Positions 50,511 to 63,085 of a DNA stretch of 64,000 nucleotides are shown here, piece after piece (positions within the stretch are counted from its first letter, which is position 1; each line of letters begins with the position of its first letter). The stretch comes from Nymphaea colorata. Taxonomy: Eukaryota > Streptophyta > Magnoliopsida > Nymphaeales > Nymphaeaceae. The stretch covers positions 2,237,001 to 2,301,000 of the forward strand of contig NC_045142.1 in NCBI RefSeq assembly GCF_008831285.2, written 5' to 3'. The position numbers and the translations under genes are program-made. The notes below the pieces were generated by a model. That model searched no databases. It saw nothing but the letters and a program-made list of their open reading frames with translations, and was not told the DNA's origin.

Positions 50511-50826
50511 GATGCAGTGCACATGATTTTTAAATTCAAAGCCGGACTATAGTCAGCTGCAGCTAAGGGAAGAAGAGGGAAATTCAAGGCGGAAATCTTA
50601 GCTGAAGTAAAATGTGGAAACAAAAAAAAGGTGAAGCTTATCAACTAAATATTCAGCAACAAAAACGGATCCTACATGGATCTAGTGCAGGGATATGATT
50701 CTACCTGGATCCAGTTGCATGGATCCTGATCTCTAGTTATTTAGATCCTAATATTATGGTATATGAACTGGTTGAATTAAAACTACAAAAAGCAATATCA
50801 AAAATCAGTCCATCCCTGAGAAGGTT

Positions 50827-50899
50827 GGTGCAATGAATGGAGTGGAGGTTATTAGGCAGCCAGTATCAAATTTGAACTCCCTTAGCATCCACTTTTTAT
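50827..50899 (+). repeat. Diverged extra unit of the 82-bp minisatellite
   Basis: Aligned by eye, this segment follows the 82-bp unit in order: GGTGCAATGAATGG for GGTGTAACGGATAGG, GGTTATTAGGCAGCCAG for GGTTGGTAGGCAGCAAG, then ATTTGAACTC for ATTTCAAACTC and AGCATCCACT for AGACATCAACT. Identity is roughly 70%. It has the same orientation as the right-hand array and stops just before the 258-bp MITE. Confidence 0.55.
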
Positions 50900-50909
50900 G
50901 CTCGACATC

Positions 50910-51167
50910 TATGTCACCAGAATGCAGGGTGCGGGTGTGGGTGCCGGTGCGATACATCTCAAAAAATTACGGCGCTGCGATGAGGGTATTTATTATTATT
51001 ATTAATTTATTATTATAATATATTAATAATATCAAATTTGATAAAAAAACAAAAAAAAACTGAAATCAATAGGGTGCGGGTTGGGTGCGAATCTGGGTTG
51101 CAGTCGCACCAGCACCCGCGTCGCGTCGACGCGGGTGCGTCAAGGGTTGTCGCACCCTGGTGACATA
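50910..51167. mobile_element. MULE-like MITE (258 bp)
   Basis: Perfect 11-bp terminal inverted repeats: TATGTCACCAG (50910-50920) and CTGGTGACATA (51157-51167). The flanks are GCTCGACATC (50900-50909) and GCTCAACATC (51168-51177), a 10-base direct repeat with one mismatch; a 9-10 bp duplication fits Mutator-like elements better than hAT. Both subterminal regions are GC-rich and carry GGGTGCG words (GGTGCGGGTGTGGGTGCCGG on the left, CGACGCGGGTGCG on the right), while the middle is AT-rich. It is non-coding. Confidence 0.75.
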
Positions 51168-51294
51168 GCTCAACATCGAAAGCAGCCTTAGACTCTGAGA
51201 GGAAATCTTGTGTTGATCGAGTCTGGACGGCAGACTAATTGGGTTGTAGAAAAGATTTGAATCTTTGATAAAATAACCAGCATCGACCTCAGAA

Positions 51295-51639
51295 CTACTT
51301 GTGTTATAAAAGGTGTAACGGAGAGGGTGAAGGTTGGTAGGCAGCAAGTTTCCATTTCAAACTATCGAGACATCAACTACTTGTGTTGTAAAAGGTGTAA
51401 CGGATAGGATGAAGGTTGGCAGGCAGCAAGTTTCCATTTCAAACTCTCGAGACATCAACTACTTGTGTTGTAAAAGGTGTAACGGATAGGATGAAAGTTG
51501 GTAGGCAGCAAGTTTCCATTTCAAACTCTCGAGACATCAACTACTTGTGTTGTAAAAGGTGTAACGGATAGGATGAAAGTTGGTAGGCAGCAAGTTTCCA
51601 TTTCAAACTCTCGAGACATCAACTACTTGTGTTGTAAAA
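51295..51639 (+). repeat. Four-unit 82-bp tandem array
   Basis: Four units of exactly 82 bases start at 51312, 51394, 51476 and 51558, preceded by a 17-base partial unit (CTACTTGTGTTATAAAA). Units 3 and 4 are almost identical; unit 1 has the most differences. Each contains TCTCGAGA (TATCGAGA in unit 1). Not CRISPR: there are no unique spacers. Confidence 0.97.
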
Positions 51640-52865
51640 AGAAACGCATGTATATAAGTTGAAGCATAACATATGTCACTTTGACATACCAAAAAGTAGA
51701 CCTAATACCCAGATGAATGGAATACCCAAAAGTCGGGCTTTAACTCTTAGTATATGTAGGATGAAATATGCTTCCTGCTCACCCAAAAAAGTATCCAGGG
51801 ACTTAAACAAAACATTTTAACGGCTTTCAAACAATTAGACTGTGGTTTTCCTGCAACCCGGAAGAGAACCCATGGGCCTCACAAAATATTTTACCTGCTT
51901 TCAATTAGAGCGGTGTTTGCCTGCCCAAGGAGCTGACTTTCATGACAATATAATTATGACTGCCCATCTGCCAATTGCAAAACTAGCTAACCAGCTGCCA
52001 CACCAACCAGCTTGAGATATTTTGTGCCATGGGACAACATTTTCCCATGCATGTTGAATCTATTGGTTGGTAGGTTTATGGAAAATTGACAATGCTGTTG
52101 TTTCACTTGGAATACTATTCCCAATAAAATACCATTTTGTCATAGATATTGAAGCAATGAATGCATGATAGTTTGGTGGAAGATTTGACTATATGTATCT
52201 CATCTCTTATTGCCTTCAGCTAACTTTTCTTTGGTCAGCAAGTGCAAAAGAAAGTTAGATATGGGTAAGGTGTACAAAGGGGCCTTGTGTACTTGGCATT
52301 GTATATCAATAGAGTTTTTTGGGAGAAATTTCTTGTCAGGGACAAAATTTTGCCTTTATTTCAAGAATATGAAGTTCACAATCTGAATTTTATCATATGG
52401 ATCATCGTTTTTTTTTTAGAATAATGTTGGCATCTGCTGTTAGTCTCAATGCCGATCTAGAGTGCCTTAAGTTTTGTGGGCTTCCTCTTTTGTTTTTTCA
52501 AAGTGATTAGTTTACCATGTGGATAAGTTCCTGTCTAAGACTGGCCCGAGTCAATGATGACGAATCGGGTTTGACTCGGGCCAAACAAACATTGATTCGT
52601 CCAGGATTTGCTCCGCCCATTTTCATTTCGACTCGGTTCAAGCTTGATCTGGGTCAACTCGGGCGAGTCGTGACTGAAGCTTAACAACCTCGCCACACGC
52701 ATTTGGATTTGGGTCGTGTTCCAGTTTCGGATTCAAACCGATTGGCAAAGACCAACTTGACCCGGGAGTTAATTACAAAACAAATATGTAAATATGGTTT
52801 TATTAGGTTCTAAAAATTAACGGTCTTAATTTTCTTAGCTCACAAAATTGAATCCACATTTGACT

Positions 52866-52937
<72 letters not shown>

Positions 52938-55900
52938 GAACACACATTCTTTACCCTTGATATGATGGTGCTCTATCTTTTCTGTACTTTGAAACATTGG
53001 AGATGGTTTATAAAGTAAAACCAAATCTTCCTATAAAGAGAGATATGCATGCAGAATATTATTCCAAACTTTGCTGGTTGGTTTCTTCTGAATGTCTTGA
53101 TGCCTTCAAGCTGAGATGTGATGACAGCGCATTGAGTGGCAGAAAGGCAGCCATGACAGTGGGTACTGGAAGTTGCATACATGTGGCTGCAGGGTGCTAG
53201 AAAAAGTAATCACAATGATGGAAATGGAAACAGTAAAGAAAATTTTTGACTGAAACTGGTTGACCTGGCTGCTCAAGCAGTGATTGCCATTCCATGGATA
53301 CTACATGGTTCTTTCAACTTTTTCAAATGTTAGTGGAAGAACATTGATTTTATTCAAATAAAAAAAAAAGAGTAAATATTGGTGATATTGACCCCCATTA
53401 ATTGGTCGAAAAATGTTATAAAATTTGGCATATTCTAGGATTAATTAAGATAAAGAAAAGGTGGAATAGCTAGAGTCATTTGACAATAGCAACAATGTTT
53501 TTTGAATTTGTTTCAAAGATTAAAACAAATTAAAGGGTTCGTGCCCCATAAATTTACCCCAAAGATTAGGTCAGATTCACAGAACTTTCATTATAGTGTT
53601 CTATTGATATGTTCTAATTTCAAAGTAGATTCATAGGACACTGCCAAAATGTCTTTGCTACCGAACGATTCCTTTAAAGGGTCGTTTGGCCAGTGAAACA
53701 CTTTATAAATGTTTCATGAAATTCATAAACATCTATTTCTACTGCTCCTTCTGCTCTAATCTTTAGTATAGATTCATGCAACACTCACATAGTGCTCCAA
53801 CTACCAAACAACCTCTAAAGAATATTGCAATTTAGTATTTTATTCAAACATTTAACACAGATTAAGTGTTAGTATTCCTGTTGCCAAGCATCTCCTATGA
53901 CATTAATTTGAAAAATTTAAACTTTAACTCGACTTGGGGTAGTTTACAATTTAGATTGTGATGCAACAAAATCATAGTATTTTCTAATATTAATGGAACT
54001 AATTTTTTGAAATCTTTTGGAACGATCTTATCTGTAGTTTCTGTGCTCTTGTTGCTTTTTAGTGCAGAGTTTGATTCAAGAAGTCGACTTTCCCTGTTAG
54101 GGATAACGTGAGGAGTCTGTCCCACATCGAGTAGGCGGCCATTGAAAGAAACCCTAGACTGTGAAACCAAATCTGAGATCCGATCTACCAATCATGGCAC
54201 CAAAAAGAGAAAGATTGTGGGAACTGATGAAGGATCTAATGTGGCACAAGTTCTGCAACCATGAAGCCAAACTAAGAAAGATTTTGGACAAACCAGTGTG
54301 CCAAAAGATTGGTATCTCACAATCTATAAGTATTAGTATCTCTTTTTCTTTCGACGCTTTATGGGCAAAAGCTTGTTCAAAACGGCGTTGGAATTGGATC
54401 CTTTCTTTTTTGCAGAAGGGGCAGGCTAGCTTTTGAAAAGACAGCAAAGGCGATCTCTTTTTTTTTTTTTTTTTTTAAGCAATAGTCTGAAGTTCGAACT
54501 TTGAACATTTAAAATAGAGAATTTTTTCTGTTTTGTCAACAATATTAACGCCATTTCTTGATGGTTTTAAGTGTAGGTTTTTTCCGTTGTAAGCCAGTTT
54601 AAATATTTGTGAAATACGTAGTAAAGGAGTTCAAAGTGACTTCTTCATTTGATAAGAAGTTGTTTAGCTCATTAATTATATTGAGTGAAAAAAAAAAAAT
54701 AGTTAGGAGGGAGGCGAGATGAAGCTCCAATGCTTTTTCTGGCTGCACCATGTAACGGGTCCACACTAAAAACCAAAATGCAAGATTAATGAAGGGATTT
54801 AAAGGCTGCCCAGCCACATGTCCGTTTCCTGATTAGAAGCTCACTGGACCCTGAAGGCGATAATCACCATGCAGCAGAGAAGAGGATGGACGACATTAAC
54901 AGAATCATGGAAGCTCGTAGCCATCCGAAGACACTGCTTTAGTTTTTAATTAACTTGCAGCGACTGACAGGAAGCACGTGGAGTTTTCGAAGACGACATT
55001 TGATCATTACGATCTTTAGTTGTTCTTTTATATGCAGATTAAAATATGGAAGAGCGAATTTAATAATGTTATGTGGTATAAGAGAGAGATGCATATTGTT
55101 CTTCTTGTTTTTGTCCCGTTGTACTTACACTGTCGTGAGTCAGATAAAGAGACGGGAGAGAGATGGAGTGTAAAGGGTAGGTGGGGATGATTAGTGCGAT
55201 AATAATGGAGAGAACTGTAGAAGGGAACAATCAGGTCATCACCCTCTCGATGGCGACGCCACCCATCTCATTAACTGCACCACCACAAACGTCAAATCCC
55301 TCCAACTCTCAGCAGAACTGATCAGAGAAGAGAGAGGGAGAGACATTAATGGCCCATGAACAGTGGAACAGTGTTAAGGATAGACAGCTACGACCCTCTA
55401 TGCATGTGCTTGCCTTTCAACGTGATCTGTGAATGTTGTTGGCCTCGCTCTCTCCCTCTTTCTCTCTCATAAAGTTCGAATTTCGAAATGATGAGATCCC
55501 CGAACATACAGTTCTCAATAGAAAAGAGAGAGAGAGAGGCAGAACGAGAATTTCTAACGTGTCGATATGGAATAGAATAACCAGAAAGGAAATTTACTTT
55601 GCATGATAAAGACGCACGTAGTACAGGCACGGATCAATGGGAGGCTCTCTCTCTCTCTCTCTCTCTCTCTCTAAAAACCCTCACAGGATATGACGGAACA
55701 AGACATAATGTAAATTATGGATCATAGCATGCATTTCCATTGCAACACCCGACAGAGATTATCAGCGAGGAACATTCTTTTTCCAACGTCGTTCAAATCC
55801 TAATGGAAGTCTCTTTCTCTCTCTCTCTCAATCTACCTCCATATATATATATATATCTATATATATATATATATAGGTTTGAAGAGAGAAATAAAGATCG

Positions 55901-56262
55901 GAGAGAGTTTATCTTCATGTAGCTATCAAACTAGAAAAATCAAAACAGACCGGACGATTCTACAGAACACAACATTTAAAATATAATCCTCCTTAAATTT
56001 TGATCACTAAAATAGTATACAGAAGTTATTTTCTAATTTTCACGAATACAAACTAAGAGAGAGAGAGAGATATATATATATATCGATACTGTACGTTCAT
56101 CTCCTCGCAGCTTCTGCTCCCTCGGTTCAGGCAAACTTGCTTCGCCCGACGAATCTCTTCATTTTTTTTTCCGTTTGGAACCCCATCGACAGAACGGCTT
56201 CAAATCTTTCACAAGAGGCCATTCTTCTCGATCTACACATCCCTGATAAATCTTCTGCGTAA
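51640..56262. other. Gene-free stretch downstream of the BEL1-type gene
   Basis: No supported gene. It holds a compound (CT)n(TA)n at 52869-52935, a short poly-T at 54458-54475, (CT)n at 55649-55672, (TA)n around 55840-55875 and a short (GA)n(TA)n at 56057-56083. A 91-codon frame at 54161-54436 contains a lysine-rich ATG frame from 54194 but matches nothing I know. Nearby GTCCCACATCGAG (54119-54131) resembles words often seen in plant LTR or TRIM elements. Confidence 0.5.
52869..52935. repeat. Compound (CT)n(TA)n microsatellite
   Basis: About 15 CT units pass directly into about 18 TA units, the same arrangement (opposite strand) as the (TA)n(GA)n tract at 43681-43884. Confidence 0.95.
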
Positions 56263-57342
56263 TTAACCCACAAAATCATGCAACAACTGCCCACTTAAAT
56301 TTTTTCTGATCTGATCGCGTTGGTCTTCGAATCCGCTCATAGTATAAGCACTGCTTCCACGCTCGCCGTTATCCGGCCTCTTGGGGTTACTGCCAGCGCT
56401 GAGATTGTTGCTGTGATTATCCTCGATGGTGAATCCGTGCATGGTATCATGGTGGGGAGCCGGCAAACAGACCCCATTGTGGTGAAGCCCCAGCGTCAAG
56501 GAAACCCCACCGGCCCCGCTCCTGACGCGGGTCACATTGGAGAAGAGCTCGTTGGAATGATAAGGATCGGCGACGTTCCCCACGGCTCCGCCGCTGCCAG
56601 AACAGTCACCGGCCATGATCGGCAAGCCATCGGCACGTGAACGTTTCATCGGCTGGACGAGGCTCTGTAGATTGGACGAACCATTGGCCTGATCGGCATA
56701 AGCAAAGTTTTCCGATGGCGACTTGGCACTAGGGTGCACATCCAGGGTTAGCTGACCCTGCTGGTTCCTACCATTGCTCCCGTCTCCAGCATGGATGGAA
56801 TCTGGCTTCCTCACCGAATTGAGATCCACGGACGATGAAGAATCGCGTGTCTCCAGCGAATGAATCTCCTCAACCAAGGGCTTCCATAGTCGCACCCTGG
56901 CATTGATGAACCAGTTCGAGACCTGCCCACCACCATCATCATTCAACACCATAGATAACAATTCATCTCAGAGATGTAACTAAACCAAACACATAATCTT
57001 GTAACATCATAGGTGTCATTCAATATGATGCAAAAATATGAACACCGATATCATCATCAAAGGGAAATACATAGTATGATGTGTTCATAACACACGTATC
57101 ATCATCATACTCATATATATGATGCAATAATAACAAAAGCATCATGACACGTATCATCATCAGAGGGCTCATATATAATATGATGCGATAATAACAAAAG
57201 CATCATGACAACACAAGTATGGCATAAGTTAACCAACCTGGTTTCTGGTAAGCCCCGTTTGTTTAGCTAATATTTGCTTATCCGTATCGGTAGGGTACCT
57301 GCAACCATATCATTCACCATAATTGCAAAAAAAATTATTCAC

Positions 57343-57382
<40 letters not shown>

Positions 57383-60300
57383 ATTATATCTACGCGTATA
57401 TCTATATATATGACTGCTGATTTGTGAAATAAAGGCCTCGATTCTTGAAAAATAGTGAAATTTATTGCATCTCAAGTATCAAAGGCCTAGATTTTGCACA
57501 AAAAGGAGAAAAAAAGCGAGCAGATTCCGAGCAAAACCAACAGCACGGTTAGAGGGACAAAATAATCGACCTGGATTTGTTATCGTACACCAAAATAGAA
57601 ATAGAGTGGAATCGCAAATATCATTCTTCCAAAAACAATGAAAAAAAAAATCCACCAACCTTCCATTCAACGAATACGATGAAAAAACTAAGGCGCGAGA
57701 GAACCAGCGAACGTATAGCTGATCAATCTTATCAATGCACAGTGCTCATCCTCTCAGTAGCCCGCAGAAAAAGGAATACAATATCAGGGAAGCAAAAGCA
57801 AGAAGGCGTGAAGCTAGGAGGGAAAGCCTCAAGGCTATGATGAGGCCCTACTGTAAGTTGGCAAAGGCTAAAAGAAAGAGAAGGAGAAGCAAATGCAGAA
57901 AGAAGGCAGAAGCATGATTCCATCACTAGGAAGATGACACCTCCCTCCCCACCAAAGAGTACGTTCAGGCTTCACGTGAGAGTGAACCAAACTATATATA
58001 TATATATATATATATATAGCCAGAATCTCAAACTTTTAGCTAAGTTTCACGTGAAACCAAAGCGTACCCTAAAAGATCTATAACACTGCAACTACACCCG
58101 CAACACAGAAAGAAACCAAGATTGCAAGCTTACGGATGCAAGAAGTGTTCGAAGAGCCAGGCCCGGAGAACAGTCACGGCGCGCTCCGGCAGCCCCCGCT
58201 GCGGCCGCCAAACGTGCTGCGGATGAGGCTCAACCACACTAGACCCCTCACCGCCACCCCGCTGCTGGCCTTCCAGCCTCAGGCCCGAGATCTCGTCCCT
58301 CACAGCCGCGCCCGGGGAGAAGCAGTCCTCGCCGAGGAGCTTGCATGTGAACTTGAGCTGGTCGTTGATGGCGTTCTTCAGGTAGCGGAAGTGCTTAGAC
58401 ATGGACTTGAGGGCCATGGAGGTGTAGGGGGCAGCGTTGCTCAGACCGGCTACGGATTCAAAGGAGGTGACTACCATCTGAAGCTGTCGGTAGTAGTGCC
58501 TGTACCGCCTGTAAACCTGAGAGAACAGAGACCAAGGATGAGGTCAAACACCCACATTTACTGTGCCGTGGCTACAGAACTTCTTGTTGGTCGATGGCAA
58601 CAACCACAACGTTGTAAATGGTAAACTACAAAAGAGTACCATTGATCAAGTGTGAAAGGACAACCCCAGTATTGCCTTGGAATATATTCCCAAATTACAG
58701 ATACAACCATAATTTATGGAAGAGCCATTAGATAAGCAATTTGTTGAACACAGAAACATAACATAACTGTACTGTCTTAACCCTCTCTGTGCCTATCATG
58801 CTTGAGAGGAGGAGAAAGCAGTAATAGATTTGAAAGGTAGACAGCACAAAAGGCAGACAAGAAAAGACTTTAAATAACAAGAAGAAACCAAAGGCCAGGT
58901 GACTAATGTGAACAGGCAGATGAGAGACAATATAAAAACACAGTAACAGGAAACATGGTGGAAGCATTAGTAGTACAGTTCCAACCATATATAAGAAGAA
59001 ATATTCACAAATTACAGAAACTAGTGAGTTTCGATTGGGGAACGTGTTAAACTCGATTTACTGTATTAATGTGGGCTTTGCCAAGAGTAATTAGTATCTT
59101 TACAAGCAACGTTATTAAACAGAAGATACCCAGCCAGAATAAGTCAAAAGTATGATTGTATATGGAAATATTTGCAGAACACCGAGAAATTGATTCTCGA
59201 AGTTAAAATGTTTAGTTTCGTACTCTTAATTTAAGACATGCAATGCCACAAGCTTCACTCAGTTCCTGACCAGTAAAATAAAATAAAGAATCCCCAGAGA
59301 ATGTAAGTTAAACAAGTGGTACCACTGCATGCACAGCGAGTTGCAATGCCAGAGTCCATGGAATTATTACAGAGAAGAAATGCTACCATTATAATCAGAT
59401 TTAGTTTCTTTACTATCTCAAGATGGTACTTCCAGCCTACATTTTCTAATGGCTTCTTTACTAGAAAGAACTTCAACCTCAGAGGTAAACCAAGTTTTTC
59501 TGAAACTGCATTCTCTGCACTGTACAGTTCGAAACCCTCAAAAGTAGATTGAAAAATGAAACAACCGGCACAATAAGATCATAAAGATGGCAGACTAAGT
59601 GTTCAGCTAAAGTTACTGTAACTTTCACTCCTCACGGGGCTCCACAAATGAATCCAAGAATCCTCCCCTCTGGCATCTGCTCTTCTGTCTAGAAGCATAC
59701 TGCCATATTCCAATGACTAGAAATCTGAACTTAAAGTTTAAGTTGCCAAAATGATTGCTGATCTGTCTATACACTATCATCGTGCTATGAGAATGGGCAC
59801 TAGATGTAACATCATGCAGGAGTCTACCATGAATAATACTTCACATGTAACATGAGCTTCTCCTAGATTAGATTATCAAAAATGCACCCGATAGCATTTA
59901 CAAACTGAGACCTAATTGGCAACGGAATCAGGATTTACCAACTTAATAGATCACTTAGAGACAAAGTACCCAATGTCTTTTTGAATTCACCACGGCAGAG
60001 TGCACTGCAAACCATGAGGAGGCCACTACCAGCACACAGGAAAGAGTTAAGCAAATCGAGGGGTTTCCAAGCTCTGCTATCAGAAGATATAATTGTCACA
60101 GTTTTCTGACTTCAGAGGACATAACCCAATGTAATTCCAATTGAAAGATTATCTTCCTATGTGGTATCCCTTAACACAGTAACAGACTAGAGACTTAGAA
60201 TCTATGCATGCATGCCAGATAAGACATCAATACCGATTAATTATGTGATTCTCATTATTCACTATTCATTGGGCTTGAAGTATTCCCTTCCGAATTAACC

Positions 60301-63085
60301 CATCAACCAATGACAAGGAAGTTTAAATTGATCCACCCATCGAAAACATGGTACATATTATGAACCTCAAAACAAGTTTTCAAATAGGCCCAACCAAGAA
60401 AAGGAGTGAACACTGTTGAAGACAGCTGCAAAAGAAAGCTGAACATGAAAGAATCTTCACACACACTAAGGCACATGACAAAATCCATGTGCAAAAATAT
60501 GCAAAGATATTCCTTCAACCATCAGATAGCTATCAAGAACATACATCACCGGCAATCAAATAGCACAAGTATCAATATGTACAGAATACGGAGTGACACA
60601 ACAAGCATAAAGTTTGATGACACAAGCAAAATAATACAACGATATGGCATGAGATAAGCAGGCACTCAACACATTTTCTTAACAGGAGTAAGATAAGGTC
60701 ACATGTCGACAGTGGACCCTGGAGACAGGGCAAAGGAGGGGGGCTTCAGCCTCTCACCCGAACAGTATGGTTCCCTCCCGCTCAACCGGCCAGTGGCCTA
60801 TATGATCGTGGCACATGATTCATGAAATCAAAGCAGTTAAAGCAAAATTTAACCCATTGATACTGACTGAGGGCCACTGGCCGCACATTTGTTGCTCACA
60901 TGGAAGCAGTGCATCACACACACACACATAAGCAAGTACTGGGTGGGGGTGGACGGACAGAGAGAGGGGGGAGAAAGAGAGGGGAGAGAGATCCGTCTAA
61001 TTGTCAAATCAAGCCCTTCTACTTCATATTCATAGAAAGTAAATTTTTTTTTTTTTCAGTTGACATGCAATAAAAGCAAAAAAATTTAAGAGTTTGAAAC
61101 ACATCATAGCACTAGTTCAACAGGAACAGTTAGTGGGGCCAGAAACCCTCAGAAGGGAAAGAGAACTAATTAATGTTGCAGTATATTGAAGATTTTTCCA
61201 TATTAAGTAACATTGAAGCTTCTTCACAATATATATGCGAGATCCAAGGGACAGGAAGCTCTACAGAGAGGACGTTACAGATACTCAATATGAAATCTAC
61301 AGGTATGATAATGATACTAAACCATGAAAACAAACAAAAAAGTAGGAAAAAGCAAATAGGAGGGACTACTCAAAAACGAACAGAAGATTTTGGTCAGAAA
61401 TCCTGAGCAAAGAGAAACGCACCAACACCACTCAGACGCATATGGCTTCAATCGAACATTTCGACTATCACAAAGGAATAATTTATATATAAATCTGGAA
61501 CCTCACGTTGAACTAAAAAGGAACAGACAGAAACTAAATTGTAGCAACTTTCGCCAATAACTTTCAGCAGAAAACGAAAAAAAAAGGCACTTAATATGAG
61601 AAAAGAAGCTTGTTTCACAGAACAAGAACAAGGGAAACGACTTGCCTCATCAAGCATGGAAACAAGCCTGGTCTTCTTTTTCCGGTGCTCATTCCGATCG
61701 GCAACAGAAGAAATCGGATTTTCGTTCCTGGGTTCCGCACGGCAAGCAGCAGAAGGATAAACAGATGAAGTTGACGAGATGCAGGGGGGATTCAGCACCC
61801 CAGCTGCGGAGACATCACAAGACACACCGGAGCCCCCACAGCTTCCGTCAACCTCAACTTGCTGACCCTTGGAAGACTGAAGGCTTCCGGCACCGCCGTC
61901 ACCAACGCCGCCCAAAGCCACCTTAACCTTACCCACGTTGCAGAACTCATCGAGCAGCTGCTGTGCGGGCTTCAAGAACTTGGAGTTCTTCAGCACGCTA
62001 GCGTAGCCAGTGAACGGACCGAGCGGCACCGGATTCTTCTGAATCCCGGACACGGACGGGCCGTAGATCAAGCCAGCGCTGTCTTTCTGAAATGAACAGT
62101 AGTCCCCAAAACTCCCCACACAGTCTTGCTTCTGCTTCTCATGCCGGTTGATGCTGTAGACAGAAGCAGCGGTTGGAGCCAAATTCTGATGGTCAAATCT
62201 GGCTTCATACTGCTGCAAGTGCAATTCCGGCGGATTGTGGAAAGATAGAGATAAAGACAAGCCTTGTCCTGTTGAATCCGTCTTGAAGGCTCCATGGTTG
62301 GCATCATCGCCACCAACAAAACAACCTTCACCCCACTGCTGAGCTCTCAAATCCCCATGCCTGTGATTCAACTCATGAAAATCAGACTGGCCACTCTGCA
62401 AATTCCCAAAGCTAGGCACAAGAAGCCCCTGGCTGTGCTCCCTAATCCTGATCTCTTGTGGAATCTGTGAAAGTAACTGAGGTTGGTGAACTGGGTGCTG
62501 CTGCAGAAAGCCCAGAGGCAGTTCTGTGAAACTCTTGCTGTGCCCGTCACCTTCACCTTCATTGACAACAGAAAGAGAAGACTGAGCATCTGGGTTGTAC
62601 ATGGGAAACCCACCCCCTACAGAGCCCAAAACCATAGAGCCCACAACTGGGTTCTGGGTGCCTTGATTCTGCAAGCAATTGACGATGTAGTCAGTGTTGG
62701 TCTGAGAATTCAGGCCCTTCCATCCACTGTCGCTCTGAATAATGCTGTCCTTGACAGGTGGGTAATCTGCGGAGGCTTGGAAGTTAATCATCTCGGATGA
62801 GATCATTCCATTGGGATCATGGAGAGGCATTAATCCTCCAATTCCGGGTAACCCGGAGAACTCACTTCTCGATAGCCCACTGTTCCTCGATTCCTCAACT
62901 TCTTGAGATTGAAGAACAAAGTTGGGGATCCCAGCAGAGGGAGAAGAAGAAGAAGAGCCGGAGATGTGCTGAGCTATCCTGAGCTTGTCCCTTCTGATCT
63001 GTTGAGCAACATGAGGCTGCTGAGAGGAACCGAGCTGGTTTATTCTGTGGTGGAAAGGATGCATGAGCTCAAAACTCTCAGACAT
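56263..63085 (-). CDS. BEL1: BEL1-type TALE homeodomain transcription factor, 4 coding exons
   Basis: A nuclear TALE homeodomain factor that pairs with KNOX proteins; Arabidopsis BEL1 sets integument identity in ovules. Exons in transcript order: 63085-61646, 58516-58134, 57298-57238, 56922-56263; 847 aa. Introns 2 and 3 are GT-AG, intron 1 is GC-AG. Seen: a ZIBEL-like motif (GLSLSLSF, about 276-283), the SKY region ([16 protein letters not shown], about 356-371), the BELL domain from [13 protein letters not shown] (about 468-480) into exon 2 ([16 protein letters not shown]), and a homeodomain at about 583-645 with PYP-type loop ([10 protein letters not shown]) and [15 protein letters not shown]. 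The tail has [10 protein letters not shown] and ends HDFVG, as in Arabidopsis BEL1, which sets the clade. The start is the first ATG; the open frame extends 7 codons up to a TTG. The N-terminal half is Gln/Ser/Gly-rich and longer than in Arabidopsis BEL1. Confidence 0.93.
57093..57216. repeat. Tandem repeat in BEL1 intron 3
   Basis: GATGC(A/G)ATAATAACAAAAGC begins at 57121 and again at 57182, a 61-base period, each copy followed by ATCATGACA. Short ATCATC triplets and CATATAT runs lie between the copies. Confidence 0.8.
57343..57379. repeat. (AT)n microsatellite in BEL1 intron 2
   Basis: About 18 AT units some 45 bases upstream (on the gene's strand) of exon 3. A second TA run lies in the same intron at 57992-58018. 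Confidence 0.9.
58517..61645 (-). other. BEL1: GC-AG intron 1 of the BEL1-type gene (3129 bp)
   Basis: The exon ends GATGAG and the intron starts GCAAGT, a strong donor consensus apart from C in place of T at position 2. The acceptor is TTCTCTCAG before GTTTAC. Joining at phase 0 gives [14 protein letters not shown], which matches the conserved BELL domain; using the next GT (GTCG, four bases on) would break frame. Confidence 0.88.

Noticed and set aside
49903-51639. CRISPR array
   Set aside because: The 82-bp units are contiguous with no unique spacers, and this is plant DNA.
54161-54436. 91-codon lysine-rich frame
   Set aside because: It is short, with no family resemblance; the neighbouring GTCCCACATCG word hints at repeat DNA.
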